Below, piece after piece: positions 33,062 through 44,570 of a stretch of DNA of 64,000 nucleotides (within the stretch, counting starts at the first letter, position 1; each line of letters begins with the position of its first letter). Below the pieces are notes generated by a model, which had not been told where the DNA came from, did not search any database, and saw only the letters and a list, made by a program, of their open reading frames with translations. The position numbers were made by a program, and so were the translations under genes. The stretch covers positions 9,257,721 to 9,321,720 of the forward strand of contig OU862928.1 of the NCBI GenBank assembly GCA_917880885.1, read 5' to 3'. The DNA comes from Limnephilus marmoratus (Eukaryota; Arthropoda; Insecta; Trichoptera; Limnephilidae).

Positions 33062-33111
33062 AGTAGGGGGAATTGGGGCACCTTGATACTATGACGTTAT
33101 GTATGTAAACG

Positions 33112-33225
33112 TTTAATTAAACGAAGACAATATAAGCGAAAGTCAGTCGAAAATCTGAGAACAGAAAAATCAGAAAAAGATATTGACACCGCTGGGACCG
33201 CTTATATTGTCTTCGTTTAATTAAA
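33112..33225. repeat. Perfect 27-bp inverted repeat
   Basis: tttaattaaacgaagacaat plus tataagcg at 33112-33138 is the exact complement of 33199-33225, with a 60-base centre. It could be a tiny MITE or a foldback. Confidence 0.8.
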
Positions 33226-34113
33226 TATTACAATTTGAGGTTTTACTCATAAAGTTAAAATAAAAAAAAAATAAAATAAAAAAAAAATAAAATAAAAAAA
33301 AAAAGTATGTAAACGTCTTTACCTTGATACGATTTTTACTTAGACCCAATAAAAGACGATCTATTGACAGTAACATCCAATTAAATAATTTTAATATATT
33401 CAATATATATTCAACTAACTTGTTAAATTCAAATAAACCGTTAGATTTAATAAAAAAAGAATTAGAGCCTATTTACTAAAAAATGAAATTTGTTATTGTC
33501 ATCCAGGGTACATTGATACGTATACTGGGGCACTTTGATTCATAGAAATATTTCTACAAATTAAACAAGTTGTTTTTATGACATTTATTTACGTAAAAAA
33601 TTATTTATATGACATTTATTTATTTAAAAATTGAACAAATAAATTAGCTTACATTGAAATGTTAAAAGTAGAAAAATTAATCTTAAAATTGAATAGGGAA
33701 GCTGTTCTACTAGTTCCTTTCTTTACTATAGGATCTGGTTATCGCGGAAGCCAAAGAAAATAAAAATATATTAAGTCTTACATACACATACATTTAACAA
33801 AATATTGATACGCATCAATGTGCCCCGAGAGCACTTGCATCAATGTGCCCCTGCCGACTACAATCGCAATAAATATTTTATAAAAATTAAAGCAATAAAT
33901 AATAAAAAAATGAAGTCTTTATAATGTAATGACAGATATGTACGTACCAAATGTCTTAATATAACACAGGTAACACTTAATAAATTAGAAGAATCACATC
34001 CGAAAGAAAACTACGAAAATTTTGTTGCGAACATCAGAAACAGGTTTATACGTGCCAGCGGCTAGTCGTCGAGTGAACGTTGCTCCGCGCTAGTGTGCGT
34101 GTAGGGTGTATTA

Positions 34114-34773
34114 AGGTGCCTGTAAACGATTAAATTTGTTTGTCAAATTTACGTGTTTGTCAAATTATTTGAACGTCTACGGCCTTGTTTGATGTGCTTG
34201 TCAAATAAACTACGTGTTTGACGTGTTTCTCAGAAATTCTGATTGACGGAAAGTTTGAACGATATTTGACAACATGTTTGAACGTTTGCGGGGGTGTTTA
34301 TCAAACAAACGTCAGTTTCGTGTTGCCATCACTATGGAGAGTGCTGCGTCATCGAATATTATAAGCGAAAGAGACTTTTTATTTCATTTTATATCTATAT
34401 ATATGTGGAAAGTAAAATGCAGGGACTATATGGATAAAAATAAAAGAAACATCGGAATCAAAACAATAACAGATTTATTAAAAGTATTTCGCGCCAATAT
34501 TATTATTTTTAAGACACAGAGCTAATGTCAACGCAAGAAATGCTTTGTCCGTATCCGTCATTTTTAACAACACAAAATATTTCACTATTCACCTCACTTC
34601 AGACCGGATACAATAAACGTCAAAAGACAATTCCCGGCGAAAGCTGTAAATAAATGAACTAATATTTGACAAACTTCATTTGAACGTCTGCGGCCTTGCC
34701 AGGCCTTGCTCATCAAACACGTGACGAGTAAACGTAAAATTTGACAAACAAATTTGATCGTTTACAGGCACCT
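34114..34773 (+). mobile_element. PIF/Harbinger-like element with MADF-like remnant
   Basis: Inverted repeats starting aggtgcctgtaaacgat and extending with gaps about 40 bp are flanked by TTA at 34111-34113 and 34774-34776. Subterminal copies of gtttgtcaaatt occur. A frame at 34334-34525 reads FLFHFISIYMWKVKCRDYMD and KNKRNIGIKTITDLLK, resembling a MADF domain, the partner protein encoded by many Harbinger elements. No DDE transposase is present. Confidence 0.75.
34334..34525 (+). pseudogene. MADF-like domain remnant
   Basis: MESAASSNIISERDFLFHF leads into WKVKCRDYMDKNKRN, the W....Y and basic pattern of MADF DNA-binding domains. The domain is cut after about 45 residues. The classification is by motif only. 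Confidence 0.45.
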
Positions 34774-34915
34774 TTACTAGTAGTAAAAAAAAATGGTAGT
34801 AATTTACTACCATTTTATGTGTGGCGGACGGCTCGTCTTAACGCGTTTTGTTTTCGATGAATATTGACTGTATCTATGTGCCCCATGTATCAATGTACCC
34901 CCATCTCCCCCTACT

Positions 34916-36189
34916 GCGTTTTTATTCGTCTCGACATTGTGACACAATCATATTTTGTACGTAATACTAAAAAGTTATCAGGACAATATGTAAAAGGAAA
35001 TAATGAGTGAACCGTTTTGTACGAACAATGTAACAGAAAACACTGACAAGGCATTGTTACAGTAATGTCTTCATGGAGTCACTTTAAATAGGTATCATGT
35101 TAGATTCGTAAAGCATCAGAATATCGTTGAATTGTCATTACGTTAAACGAATACCTTAATTGGAAATCGTCTAAATAAATTATCAATCATCAAATTTAGA
35201 ACTTATATTAGGTACCTATATTGTTACAACGTATTTCTTTAGTATTGTCATGATGTATTATTCAACCAGATCGACAATATATCCTTAGAATGATATTTAA
35301 AAGATTAGACTTGTTATTTTATCGTTAGGGCAAAAATCGATGCCGTGTCAAAAGTCAGAATAATAGAAGAGAATGTATGATACGATGTATGAATGTGAGT
35401 GAGGCAAAGAGTGTGTGCCAAGACCGAGTTGTTTGGCGGTCCGTCCTCTCTGCCTACCCCTGCAGGGAAACAGCATTATGGTTAGTTAGAATTTTATAAA
35501 ATACATTAAGCAAAATGTTAGAAAACTAACACGAGACTGCATACTGATCCAATCACGATGAGATGGGTTTGATCAAACTAGCGCTGTCTCGTTTGTTTAA
35601 AGTGCCACTAGAATGTTGCTAGAGCGAGATGCAACGCCTGTTGAATGACCGCGGGCAGCAAATTGAATATTTTGTGGAGAATATAGAAGAATATATATAA
35701 CCGTTGTAAAAATATAGCTGAACAATTGGATAACTTTTTTTAGTAGGTGCCTTCGAGAAGGCTTCGTTCACAACACACCACGCCCAACACGACCAATCAG
35801 AAGGCTTCCTTTTTCAGCCATCTTTGATTATCAACAAGCGGATCAACCGCGTACGGGGATTTGGGCGGATCCGGAACGTATGGGCATTTGAACAGATCAA
35901 CAAATAAGATGCGTATGATTTCCATACAAAGTTCGAAAATTTTATGTGCAATATATCAAAAACTTTTACCGAGAAACTGGCAACCTCGGTATTTGTAGTA
36001 ACGTTGTTGCCAATTCATACAGATACATTCCACCAAAGCCAAGTTATACGGTGTTAAAGGTGGATCAACATTGTCAAACAACTTCTTACAGGATCAAGAT
36101 ACTACGGGAAGAGTTCAATATATATCATTTCAATTTTATTATTTTACAGTACTATATGCTTTACCCCATTCAACACAGTCAGTCTACCT
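34916..36189. other. Mostly unassigned, with an RTE-like LINE end
   Basis: 35385-35480 (+) reads NVSEAKSVCQDRVVWRSVL and SAYPCRETALW, resembling the last residues of RTE-like LINE RTs. The remainder shows no motif. Confidence 0.35.
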
Positions 36190-37090
36190 CTTGCTAATAA
36201 TTACGATGACAATTTATAATGAATGTCTATATTTAGTGATAGAAAGCAAAACCGAAATAAAATACCTAGGTATTGCAGTAGACCAACGCCCAAAATGCTC
36301 CACGCAAAGAAACATGTTCAAAGACATGAGGAAACTAACAAACATATTTAGATGTCTAAGACATATCCTGAATGAAAATTTACTTACAATTTTGCCTTCT
36401 ACCAATCAATAAAAAGTGAAGTGTGTTTTGTTTAAAAATTATTTACTCCGAATTAGATTGTTGCGAACTCCTGCATCTCATTGACTTTAAGGTACCAACT
36501 CGAGCGACAAGGCAAAACATATTATTCTGCAACAATAATTCTGTAACTAACTACCACACACATGCACCAATTTCTCGATTACACACATTAAGGAACAAAT
36601 TCACCTCATATATCGGTGTATTCAATACAAGTTTACCGTTATTCAAGAAATATTTTCACAAAAATACATACAATATTTTTATGTAGAATATGTATTTTGA
36701 TATCCAAGGAGCATCACATAGGGTCTATTGCATAAATGTGTGTATTTCTATATAAATCTACAATGTAAAAACTTGTTAGCGTTTCCCTTTAATGTGTCTT
36801 GCATTTTTTCATATATTATTCATCACATTTAACAGTCACCTGTAAATTTTGTAATTACTAACATACCTACTAGTTTATTTCTATGCCATTTACAGCTTAG
36901 AAACTTTCTCTTTTATTGTAATGCACTATCTTTCCTTAAATTTATCTGTATACCTACCTTTCGTATGATGTTTACTACTTATATTTTTATAGTTTATCTT
37001 TTTTATTTAAAAAAAAAACTGTCTCTTTATTATAAACTTGTCATGTAAAAGCCCATCAGGGCGTCGAAAATTAATAAAAAAAAAATATAT
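36190..37090 (+). mobile_element. LINE L3 family, decayed copy with 3' end
   Basis: Pieces IKYLGIAVDQRPKC, RCLRHILNENLLT and VPTRATRQNILFCNNNSVTN align with the LINE at 38262-39682. The 3' end cttgtcatgtaaaagcccat corresponds to the end of that element. It is followed by an A/TA run at 37074-37104. Confidence 0.65.
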
Positions 37091-37104
37091 ATATATATAT
37101 ATAT

Positions 37105-37478
37105 AGCAATATGGCATTATAGGATTAGGCAAAACTTGTAAAAAAAACACACACAACTGCTTTACATTAGCGATGTTTAGGATCAGCTGGAGTGGGCTCT
37201 TAAACTCGGGTTCTTCGCGCGAAGCGGATCCTACTCTTACTCCCTTTTCAAATCGGACACTTGGTCGAAGACTGCTCTCAAAGAATCCGGTCCAGTACTT
37301 GTACTCAGAACTCGAGGGTCCGAGCCACTCGCGAGTCGCGGTGCGCGGCGGTTCGAGCCACGCGCACTCGTCAAACCCGTGCGTCTCGGTTTGAGCCATT
37401 CGCGAATCGGGAGTGGCTTCCGGGACGGGATAAAAATTGAAAGTCTATTTTTTCCTTTTCTCATTTTTATCTTTTCAG
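37105..37478. other. GC-rich unassigned segment upstream of the duplicated exon
   Basis: Words such as gagccactcgcgagtcgcgg recur. Open frames here are not supported as genes. From about 37461 the text matches the intron end before the ModSP His exon. Confidence 0.35.
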
Positions 37479-37612
37479 CCGCGCATTGCTTCTTTGACCC
37501 GATTAACTTGGTACAGATAGAAGCCAGGTATTACAAGGTGGCCGCCGGGAAGTTCCTCAGGTCCTGGGATAACGATTTGGCTGAAAACATAAAAGTCGTC
37601 CAGAAATCATAA
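37479..37612 (+). pseudogene. Duplicated ModSP His exon with nonsense codon
   Basis: The 134-nt segment copies the exon at 8122-8255, including the preceding tatcttttcag acceptor and the following gttagtaaaatt donor region. It encodes AAHCFFDPINLVQIEARYYK and ends QKS then TAA where the original has GAA. About a quarter of residues differ. No neighbouring ModSP exons were found around it, so it is an isolated exon copy or a remnant of a lost paralog. Confidence 0.85.
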
Positions 37613-37645
37613 GTTAGTAAAATTATATAATATGTTAAAATTTCT

Positions 37646-38261
37646 TTTCACTTTCTCAGGAATGAGGAAAAGGATTAAAAATGTTTCCTCATTGAAATAT
37701 TGTGTATTCAGAACAAGGAGTAATTAAATCTTTTTTTTCCTTTATTTTTCCCATTATATCTTGATACTTGGTAATTTTTACACATTTTCTAAATATATAT
37801 AACACAAGATAAAAATAATGTAAAAAAGTAAAAAAAATATATAAGACAAAAGTAGATAATGGGAACCCACTAAGGCACTGCCTGTACGTGGGTAATATTA
37901 ACGAAAGAGCTAAATTACACCAATAAGTTGGCGGTACAAGTAAAAAATGTAAATTTCAAAGTGAAAGTTTAAAAATATAGGTGTAATGTATCTTTGAAAA
38001 TATTGTAGTAATAAAGTGACACATACAAGTTAGTCGATTTTTTGTTATGGTTTCAAGAAGATAAATAGAGTTAGTCTTGAAGTTACAGTAGAATTGTAAA
38101 AGTGGAGCATGAAGGTTTACATAGAGTTTATAGAAAAAGTGTTAAATTTCATGGTTAGTGTCTAGAAAAGGTACTTAGAGCAACTGTTGCGTTAAAAGAA
38201 TTGCTTTATCTATCTGAGAGCGTGCTATGATGTGATATTCCTATGATATATTATATATATT
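37646..38261. other. Unassigned AT-rich sequence
   Basis: No gene or element end recognised. A T-rich run at 37731-37748 may be a minus-strand tail. Confidence 0.35.
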
Positions 38262-39377
38262 CCTATATACACTGATTTCAGTAAAGCATTTGATAAGGTT
38301 CGACATCACATTCTTATATCCAAACTCCGACTGTTAGGCATCAAAGGAAGTTTATTGACATGGATTATTAGTTACCTCAGTAATAGAGTGCTTAGTGTGA
38401 GGATTAATTTTATAGAATCTTATGTATTCGAGGCCACAAGTGGTGTCCCGCAAGGGTCCCACCTCGGCCCAATATTCTTCTTAATATTCATTAATGACAT
38501 TGTAAATATATTTAAAGATGTACAAGTCCTACTTTTTGCAGATGATCTAAAATTGTTTAAAAAAATACGAAATATATATGATTGCCTAATTTTACAAGCT
38601 AATTTAGATGAATTTTTTAAATGGTGCGAACAAAATATGTTATTTTTGAATACTGAGAAATGTCAAGTAATACGATTTTCCAGAACTCATTCTCATATTT
38701 TACATGAATATAATTTTAATAATGTTAAATTAACACCAGTATTACAAATTCGCGACTTGGGAGTTATATTCGATTCAAACTTAACATTCACACCACATAT
38801 AGATAATATAACTAATAAGGCTTTAAAGATTCTTGGCTTCCTTTGTAGAACCCTAACTGATTTTAAGTCCTTGGATTGCATGAAAACACTCTACATTTCA
38901 TTAGTTAGATGTCAAGTTGAATATAATTCACCTATTTGGTCCCCTTTCTATAAAGTACACTCTAACAAAATAGAACGAGTTCAACACAAATTTCTTAGGT
39001 ACTTAAATTTCAAACTCAAAATTCCAATAGAAAACATTAATTATTTAAGTTTAATGAATCGACTAAATTTAATTACGCTGTCTGACAGAAGAATCATTTC
39101 AGACCTAATTTTATTGTACAGAATTATGAACAACCTAATTGACAGCCCTGCCATCGTTTCTACTATTAAACTTCTTGTACCAACAAGGAATACTAGACAA
39201 AATATAACATTCTTTTGCAACACATACACAACTAACTATCAATCACACTCACTTACCAATAGGATGCATTTTTTAGGCAACAAGTTTGGTGGTATTGTAG
39301 ATGTATTTGCTGATTCCCTTTACATTCTAAAATGCAATTTAAACAAACACTTTGTTGAATCCTACAAATTATTGTAA
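38262..39377 (+). pseudogene. LINE L3 reverse transcriptase (partial)
   Basis: Catalytic FADD and the upstream DFSKAFD Asp are present. The fingers domain and endonuclease are missing because of 5' truncation. The C-terminus includes VQHKFLRYLNFKLKIPI and VPTRNTRQNITFFCNT. Confidence 0.85.
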
Positions 39378-39682
39378 CATGGGTATAATATATTTAACGA
39401 TTTGATTTGTTATTGTAATGTTTATATTATATTTTGTTCTATTTTATTGTTAAATATTACATTGTTTAAAATATTTCACGGTTTTCCACAAGAATATACA
39501 AGTGGTTTTTTTTCTTTAAAAACTACTTGCATATTCTTAAAAGTTTTTTCACTTTTTATAACTTTTGGTATAAATTCTATGTATGTGTAATCCTAGATAT
39601 CTTAAATATTATTTTCTAATCTATGTAAAAGCCCCTACGGGCGTATAACAACAATAAATAAATAAATAAATAAATGATGTGA
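38262..39682 (+). mobile_element. LINE L3 family (5'-truncated, AATA-type tail)
   Basis: An open frame from YTDFSKAFDKVRHHILISKL through SGVPQGSHLGPIFF, VLLFADDLKLF (FADD) and IRDLGVIFDSNL to a stop at 39377 is the second half of a jockey/CR1-like RT. The 3' UTR ends in aataaataaataaataaata at about 39650-39677. No frameshift is visible in about 370 codons, so the insertion is young. Confidence 0.85.
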
Positions 39683-39894
39683 TTTGTCTTAATCACACTT
39701 TTCTTAGGGAAATAAAATAAAATTACACATCAATCTGTCTCTCAACGAATCACACTTAGGAAAATCAAATCCTTGTACTACTGTACCGCCCACCATAAAA
39801 TGTTGCTTTTGCTTTCCAAAATACACTAATTAGAGTATATTACATATTAATATTAAAATATATTTCAGGATTAAATAACATCTGTTCACAACTA

Positions 39895-40212
39895 TTTTTT
39901 TTTTTTTTTTTTTTATTTCATACAATTTTTGAAAATACACTTTTATGTTTTTTTCTTGATTACCATACTAGGCTAATGCCCGTGTTAAGGTAATCATACA
40001 TGATATAAATTATACAATGTGTGAACTAGAACAAAATATAGGTTTGAAATAGAAATTATAAGATATTAGAAACAGGAGAAAGAAAAAATATAAAAATATT
40101 TAAGGTAAAATATAACAAGATATAGGTATATATACGTATGCACATACAAATGCATACAAACACACATACATACATATATATACATATACATACATATATA
40201 TATATATATATA
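39895..40212 (-). mobile_element. Poly(A)-ended 3' module preceded by a compound microsatellite
   Basis: On the minus strand a TA/TATG/GTGTTTGTATG microsatellite leads into cttgttatattttaccttaa and ends in poly(A) (poly(T) at 39897-39914). The same microsatellite plus module recurs at 59110-59411 on the other strand. It may be the tail of the adjacent Penelope-like element or an independent element. Confidence 0.6.
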
Positions 40213-41536
40213 TGTAGAACAATTTTCTCGGTTTACCCGCGTAACGTAGTCCTTAAAAGGACTTTTTAACTCCTGACGTTTCGGACAGATCACACTGTCC
40301 ATCTTCAGAGGCCTTATGTCTTGAGTTTTTGTCTCAAACTGATAGCTTTCGCATGTCTGTTCAATCCAAAAGCTAAAACTTAAGTGAGTGCAAGTCACTT
40401 CTTATGTCTAGAACGAAGTACCCGGGTTGCAGGTGATTGATGGTGGAGGGGGTGGGGGGCGGGGCTGGCAGTGGATACCTGATTGGTTAAGCTAATTGGA
40501 GACTCTACTGGTAATTTTGAAAATGCCGTTTTTGGGGAATTTTCATCGATTAAGACTTTCCAGGTGTTGGGAATTCTGATTGAGTCATTTCTAGTATTCA
40601 TATTATTTTTATGTTTATAAATTTCTATTGCTTCGCGATAAATTCTTTTTGGTTCATTGTATATACTAGCTATTGTTTTTGTATTATTAAAGTCTATTTT
40701 ATGACCTTCATTAAGGACGTGTTGAACTATGGATGAAGTTAAGCGTTTATTAGTGACATCTACTTTATGTTCTGCAATTCTACATGATATTTTTCTATTG
40801 CAACGTCCGATATACACCTTTTCACATGCCCCACAAGGTATTTTATAAATACCATGTGACTCAAGTGGAATGTGGTCCTTCGGACTTCTTAATAGAGACG
40901 AGATTTTATTTTCTGATTTATAAATAGTTTTGATTTTATTGCTTTTGAGGATTCGACTGATTTTATCTGTCGAGCCTTTGATGAATGGGAGAATTGCTAT
41001 AGAAAGGGGTTCTTCTTCCGTTTCAGGAATAGTTTTTTTGCGTTTATTTATGGATTTGTCTATTAAATATTTTGAGAAGCCGTTTGCTTGAAGAGCACTA
41101 CTTAGAAGACCTAGTTCTTCATGAATATGGTCTTTGTCCGCTAGTCGTTTTGACCGGGTAACTAGGGTATTTATAACAGATGACAACTGAGATGGGTTAT
41201 GATTCGAGTTGGCGTTTAAGTATCTATTTGTATGTGTCGGTTTACGATATACAGTATGGCCAAGGCTGCCGTTCTTTTTCTTTTTAACTAAAATATCGAG
41301 AAATGGGAGACAATCATTTTCTTCGATTTCCATGGTAAATTTAATGTCTTCATGGATACTATTTAAATGAATAAGAAAGTTATTTAATTCTTCAATTCCG
41401 TGTTGCCAAATAATGAAGGTATCATCCACATAGCGACGCCATAGTGAAGGTTTCAGAGGGGCGCTCTCTAATGCCTTTAATTCAAAGTACATCATGTAAA
41501 TATTAGCGATTACCGGGCTGAGGGATGAGCCCATAG
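40213..41536 (-). mobile_element. Penelope-like retroelement with GIY-YIG endonuclease (5'-truncated)
   Basis: The coding part begins at [14 protein letters not shown] and carries RRYVDDTFIIW (RT catalytic pair), a linker, then GIYKIPCGACEKVYIGRCNR (GIY-YIG endonuclease) and EHKVDVTNKRL, ending at 40395. This order is diagnostic for Penelope-like elements. The region after the stop holds CTGAAGA, a stem GGACAG/CTGTCC and GAAAC (40270-40310, minus), resembling a hammerhead core. The 5' side is truncated inside a TA microsatellite. Confidence 0.9.
40395..41534 (-). pseudogene. Penelope-like RT/GIY-YIG polyprotein (partial)
   Basis: 380 codons without a stop from Met at 41534. The upstream Tyr-Ile-rich codons in the same frame are translated TA microsatellite, not protein. 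RT palm YVDD and the GIY, YIG and R..EHK endonuclease landmarks are present. The N-terminal RT motifs are missing. Confidence 0.85.
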
Positions 41537-41539
41537 TGT

Positions 41540-41581
41540 ATATATATATATATATATATATACACTTACATACACATACAC

Positions 41582-41650
<69 letters not shown>
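41540..41650. repeat. TA microsatellite
   Basis: About 60 bases of pure TA at 41583-41645, with interrupted TA/CA runs on its left side. The Penelope-like element ends here. Confidence 0.9.
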
Positions 41651-42860
41651 ACACCGCCTATTTGGCGACCAGCATGGGCAAATATGCATCTAAAGTGGCG
41701 ACCACCGACATTTGGCGACCGATATACGGTCGCCACTTTATTTTTCGAAATTTTTACACAGTTTTTAGTACATGTCGTCACAAGCATTTTGGCAAAAATT
41801 GTCCTGGTTGTCAAATTGGGCGTGAAGTGGATGATTTCGAATATTAAAGTTCCGCCGTCTGTCGCTACGCAGCTAGGCGCTAGGTGATATACACGGCCGT
41901 ATATTCTCCTTCAATCCTACTTTCAAACCTAGCATTTAGTGGCAACCGATGGCGTTGACAAACTGGTTGTCAAATTGGGCGTGAAGTGGATGATTTCGAA
42001 TATTAAAGTTCCGCCGTCTGTTGCTACGCAGCTAGGCGCTAGGTGATATACACGGCCGTATATTCTCCTTCAATCCTACTTTCAAACCTAGCATTTATTG
42101 GCAACCGATGGCGTTGACAAACTTGTTAGGAAACGACGTTGCCGGTTCATTTCAAATCTCGTACGAGTTGAGGTGCATCCGACGGTGGCGTGATTTGTGA
42201 CGTTGCCGCGCTTATTTGGTCGGTTGCCTCAAATGTTTTGCTCAAATTTTGTCGTGATCAATCGTATTATCGTATACCGAGCATTGACGTCCATATGATT
42301 TGGAGTGTATTTGGCGATCGACCATTTTAGTGTCTTAATTGTAATACAGTATTGATTACGGTTTACGCATTGAAACGGAACAAAAGAATTGAAAGAATAA
42401 CAGAAATGTTAGAATTCAGATAATCTGAGGTACTTGTCTTCAATTAATAATTCTTCTTTTCGGTCGTTTATACGGTCAAATTTACTTCTTTAAAATTCCC
42501 TATTCTTATTTTACAGGAGTTCACTTACTCTGACGGTGATATTGAATATGGTTTCAGATAGCGGATGTGTGAAACCAAAGGCGATCTCACCAATTAATTT
42601 TAATCGAAAAAATAAAAATATTGCATGGATGATTCATCTGATCAAAACGACCCTAGTACATTGTTTCCACAAAACTTGTTGACCAAACGTGTTGACCAAA
42701 TCCAAGAAGAAAATTGATATAGAAATAACGAAAAATAAATACAGTGCGCAGTTCCATGCCGTAGAAATGAAACCTTCAGAAAACTAAAGTAGGCAAGAGT
42801 GGGAAGGCTACGAAGCACCGCACAAAGAGGAGACCGATTATTCTATCTTAGGGGGCATAC
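41651..42860 (+). repeat. Dispersed repeat unit, part A and start of part B
   Basis: It includes a palindromic aaagtggcgacc...ggtcgccacttt (41691-41742), a 159-bp tandem duplication (41804-41962 and 41963-42121) and text shared with 47550-48390 (e.g. gtatcgtataccgagcattg). Part B starts near 42715 (cgaaaaataaatacagtgcg) and contains the cgaagcaccgcacaaagagg word common to the region. No protein motif is seen. Confidence 0.65.
41804..42121. repeat. 159-bp tandem duplication
   Basis: Two near-identical units begin ctggttgtcaaattgggcgt at 41804 and 41963. Differences are single bases. Confidence 0.85.
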
Positions 42861-43124
42861 ATTAATTGAGCTCAAAATGGGGGGGGGGGGTCCAGCAAAA
42901 TCTCACCAAATCTTGAACAGTTTTTCAGCATATTGTCGCGATCATATTTACCACAACGGGGGGGGGGGGGCGTAACGGGATAGCATTGGGCGGGATGGGA
43001 TAGGGTGGGACCCCAGATATACAACTGATGTCTCGTGAGGGGAGAGGGGGGGGACACCCAATCTCACCAAGGGGGGGGGGTTAAATTGGAAAATTAACTG
43101 CTCACGTTATTAATGTATGCCCCC
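42851..43124. mobile_element. PIF/Harbinger-like MITE M5, copy 1
   Basis: Inverted ends gggggcatacattaat / attaatgtatgccccc are flanked by TTA at 42848-42850 and 43125-43127. The interior is rich in poly-G. The same MITE sits at the same point of the repeat unit at 46401 and 48403, so it was amplified together with its host repeat. Confidence 0.8.
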
Positions 43125-43177
43125 TTATTCTCTCGCTGTCTAAATCCTATAGATGTATGTGATTTTTGCGTCTTTTT

Positions 43178-43378
43178 AGTGGGTTCAGTTTGTAAAGGAG
43201 TGACGGACGTATGAATCCATCCCTCCCACTGCGGTGCAAGGCAATGTTCCAATGTTCTACGGCTTGAGAAGTTAAAGGGACTTCCTCAACCACTCTCTCC
43301 CGATCCGACCTATCATGCTGCTGGTCGGCAGACGCATTTGCCACCAAGACCCGGACAACCTCACCCCATGAATCATTA
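43178..43378 (-). repeat. SINE S1 middle fragment
   Basis: It contains ggagtgacggacgtatgaat and caccccatgaa, the S1 middle block on the minus strand. Both ends of the SINE are missing. Confidence 0.65.
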
Positions 43379-43439
43379 GATGACAAAGTCGTAGGTGAAA
43401 ATATTGAAATGAACTAGAACATACCTACAACAATAAAAA

Positions 43440-44165
43440 AAACAATTTTTAGAGTGTGCAATTCACACGCGGTAGAAGTGAAACCTCCAGAAAAACTAAA
43501 GTAGACAAGAGCGGGAAGGCTACGAAGAAGTGCACAAAGAGGAGACCGATTATACTATCTCATTCTCTTACAGGCTAAATTCTATAGGTGTATGTGTTTG
43601 TCTCCTTTTATTGTCGCTATTTTTCGTTTCATCGAGTTTCAAATCCAAAACGGTGCTAAAAAAGTTTTCACTTCAAAATACAAGTGTGCAGTTCACATGC
43701 AGTAGAAGTGAAACCTCAGAAAACTCTAGACAAGGGTGGGGAGACAACGAAGCACCGCGCGAAGAGGATACTGAATAGCTACGAAGCACCGTACAAAGAA
43801 TAGACCGATTAGTCTATCGCATTCTCTTGCAGGCTTAATCTTATGGATGTATGTCTTTATCTCTTTTTAATGTCGCTAGTTTTCGTTTTATCGAATTTCA
43901 AATCACAACGGTGCTAAAGAAGTTTACACGTAGGTACCCTAGTTTAATGTACATTATCTCTATATTTAAATTTTTAAAATTAGTAAGATATTCATAATAA
44001 AAAATGCTCGTACATCTATAGGATTTAGCCAACGAGAGAATAAGAGTATAATCGGTCTCCTCTTTGTGCGGTGCTTCGTAGCCACTCCTCCCACTGTATT
44101 CTACTTTATTTTCTGAAGGTTTCACTTTTAATTGCGTACTCGGATTTTTTAAAATTGTTTCGGTT
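43440..44165. repeat. Part-B repeats: direct pair followed by an inverted copy
   Basis: Two plus-strand B units (from 43450 and about 43680) are followed by one minus-strand unit (43890-44165). The same plus, plus, minus arrangement recurs at 51215-51890, so the whole block was duplicated. Confidence 0.65.
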
Positions 44166-44229
44166 ACCTATTTAGCTACCTATTCGCTTAACCTTCGCAT
44201 CTTCTTTTTCGCATTTCTTCTTCGCATCT

Positions 44230-44570
44230 CAATTTGGGAGGCGGGAATGGGTACCGCCGCCCCGGGAACCTTTATTGGATAACCAACACCTCTGCCATAG
44301 GTCACCCCAAGTGGTTCGCTACGTTTGGTGATTTAGCAGGGGTGCCCGGGTTCATGGGGTGAGGTGTGTCTAGGTCTTGGAGGCGGATAACCAGGACACA
44401 CTGAACCCCAGATTCCTACCCACCCCTTAAACCATCTTCCTTCCCAGAACTCTCCCCTCCTTCCTTTCCTTTAAAAAACCCTCCACACAGCATCCTCAAA
44501 GATGACATAGGCCCTGAGGAAAATAATTTCCCTCAGGGCCTCCTGTGTGGAGCTCATGTAAAAAAAAAAA
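44230..44570 (+). mobile_element. SINE S1, internally deleted copy with poly(A)
   Basis: Head gggaatgggtaccgccgccc to ggaggcggata joins directly to ggacacactgaaccccagat, lacking the middle block. The tail carries the ggccctgaggaaaataattt hairpin and poly(A) at 44560-44570. The same deletion is seen at 55628 and 57333, defining a short subfamily. Confidence 0.8.

Larger units (their letters stand above)
33062..34915. mobile_element. Putative TIR element with iterated TGGGGCAC...TTGATAC motifs
   Basis: The left end agtagggggaattggggcac (33062) and the right end, complement agtagggggagatgggggta (34915), form imperfect inverted repeats of about 28 bp. The motif TGGGGCACNTTGATAC or variants recurs on the plus strand at about 33074, 33321, 33505 and 33526 and on the minus strand at about 33812, 33838, 34870 and 34887. 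No clear target duplication and no transposase are seen. It encloses the Harbinger-like element at 34114-34773. Confidence 0.5.

Noticed and set aside
41536..41654. Tyr-Ile repeat start of the Penelope-like ORF
   Set aside because: This is a translated TA microsatellite upstream of the truncated element.
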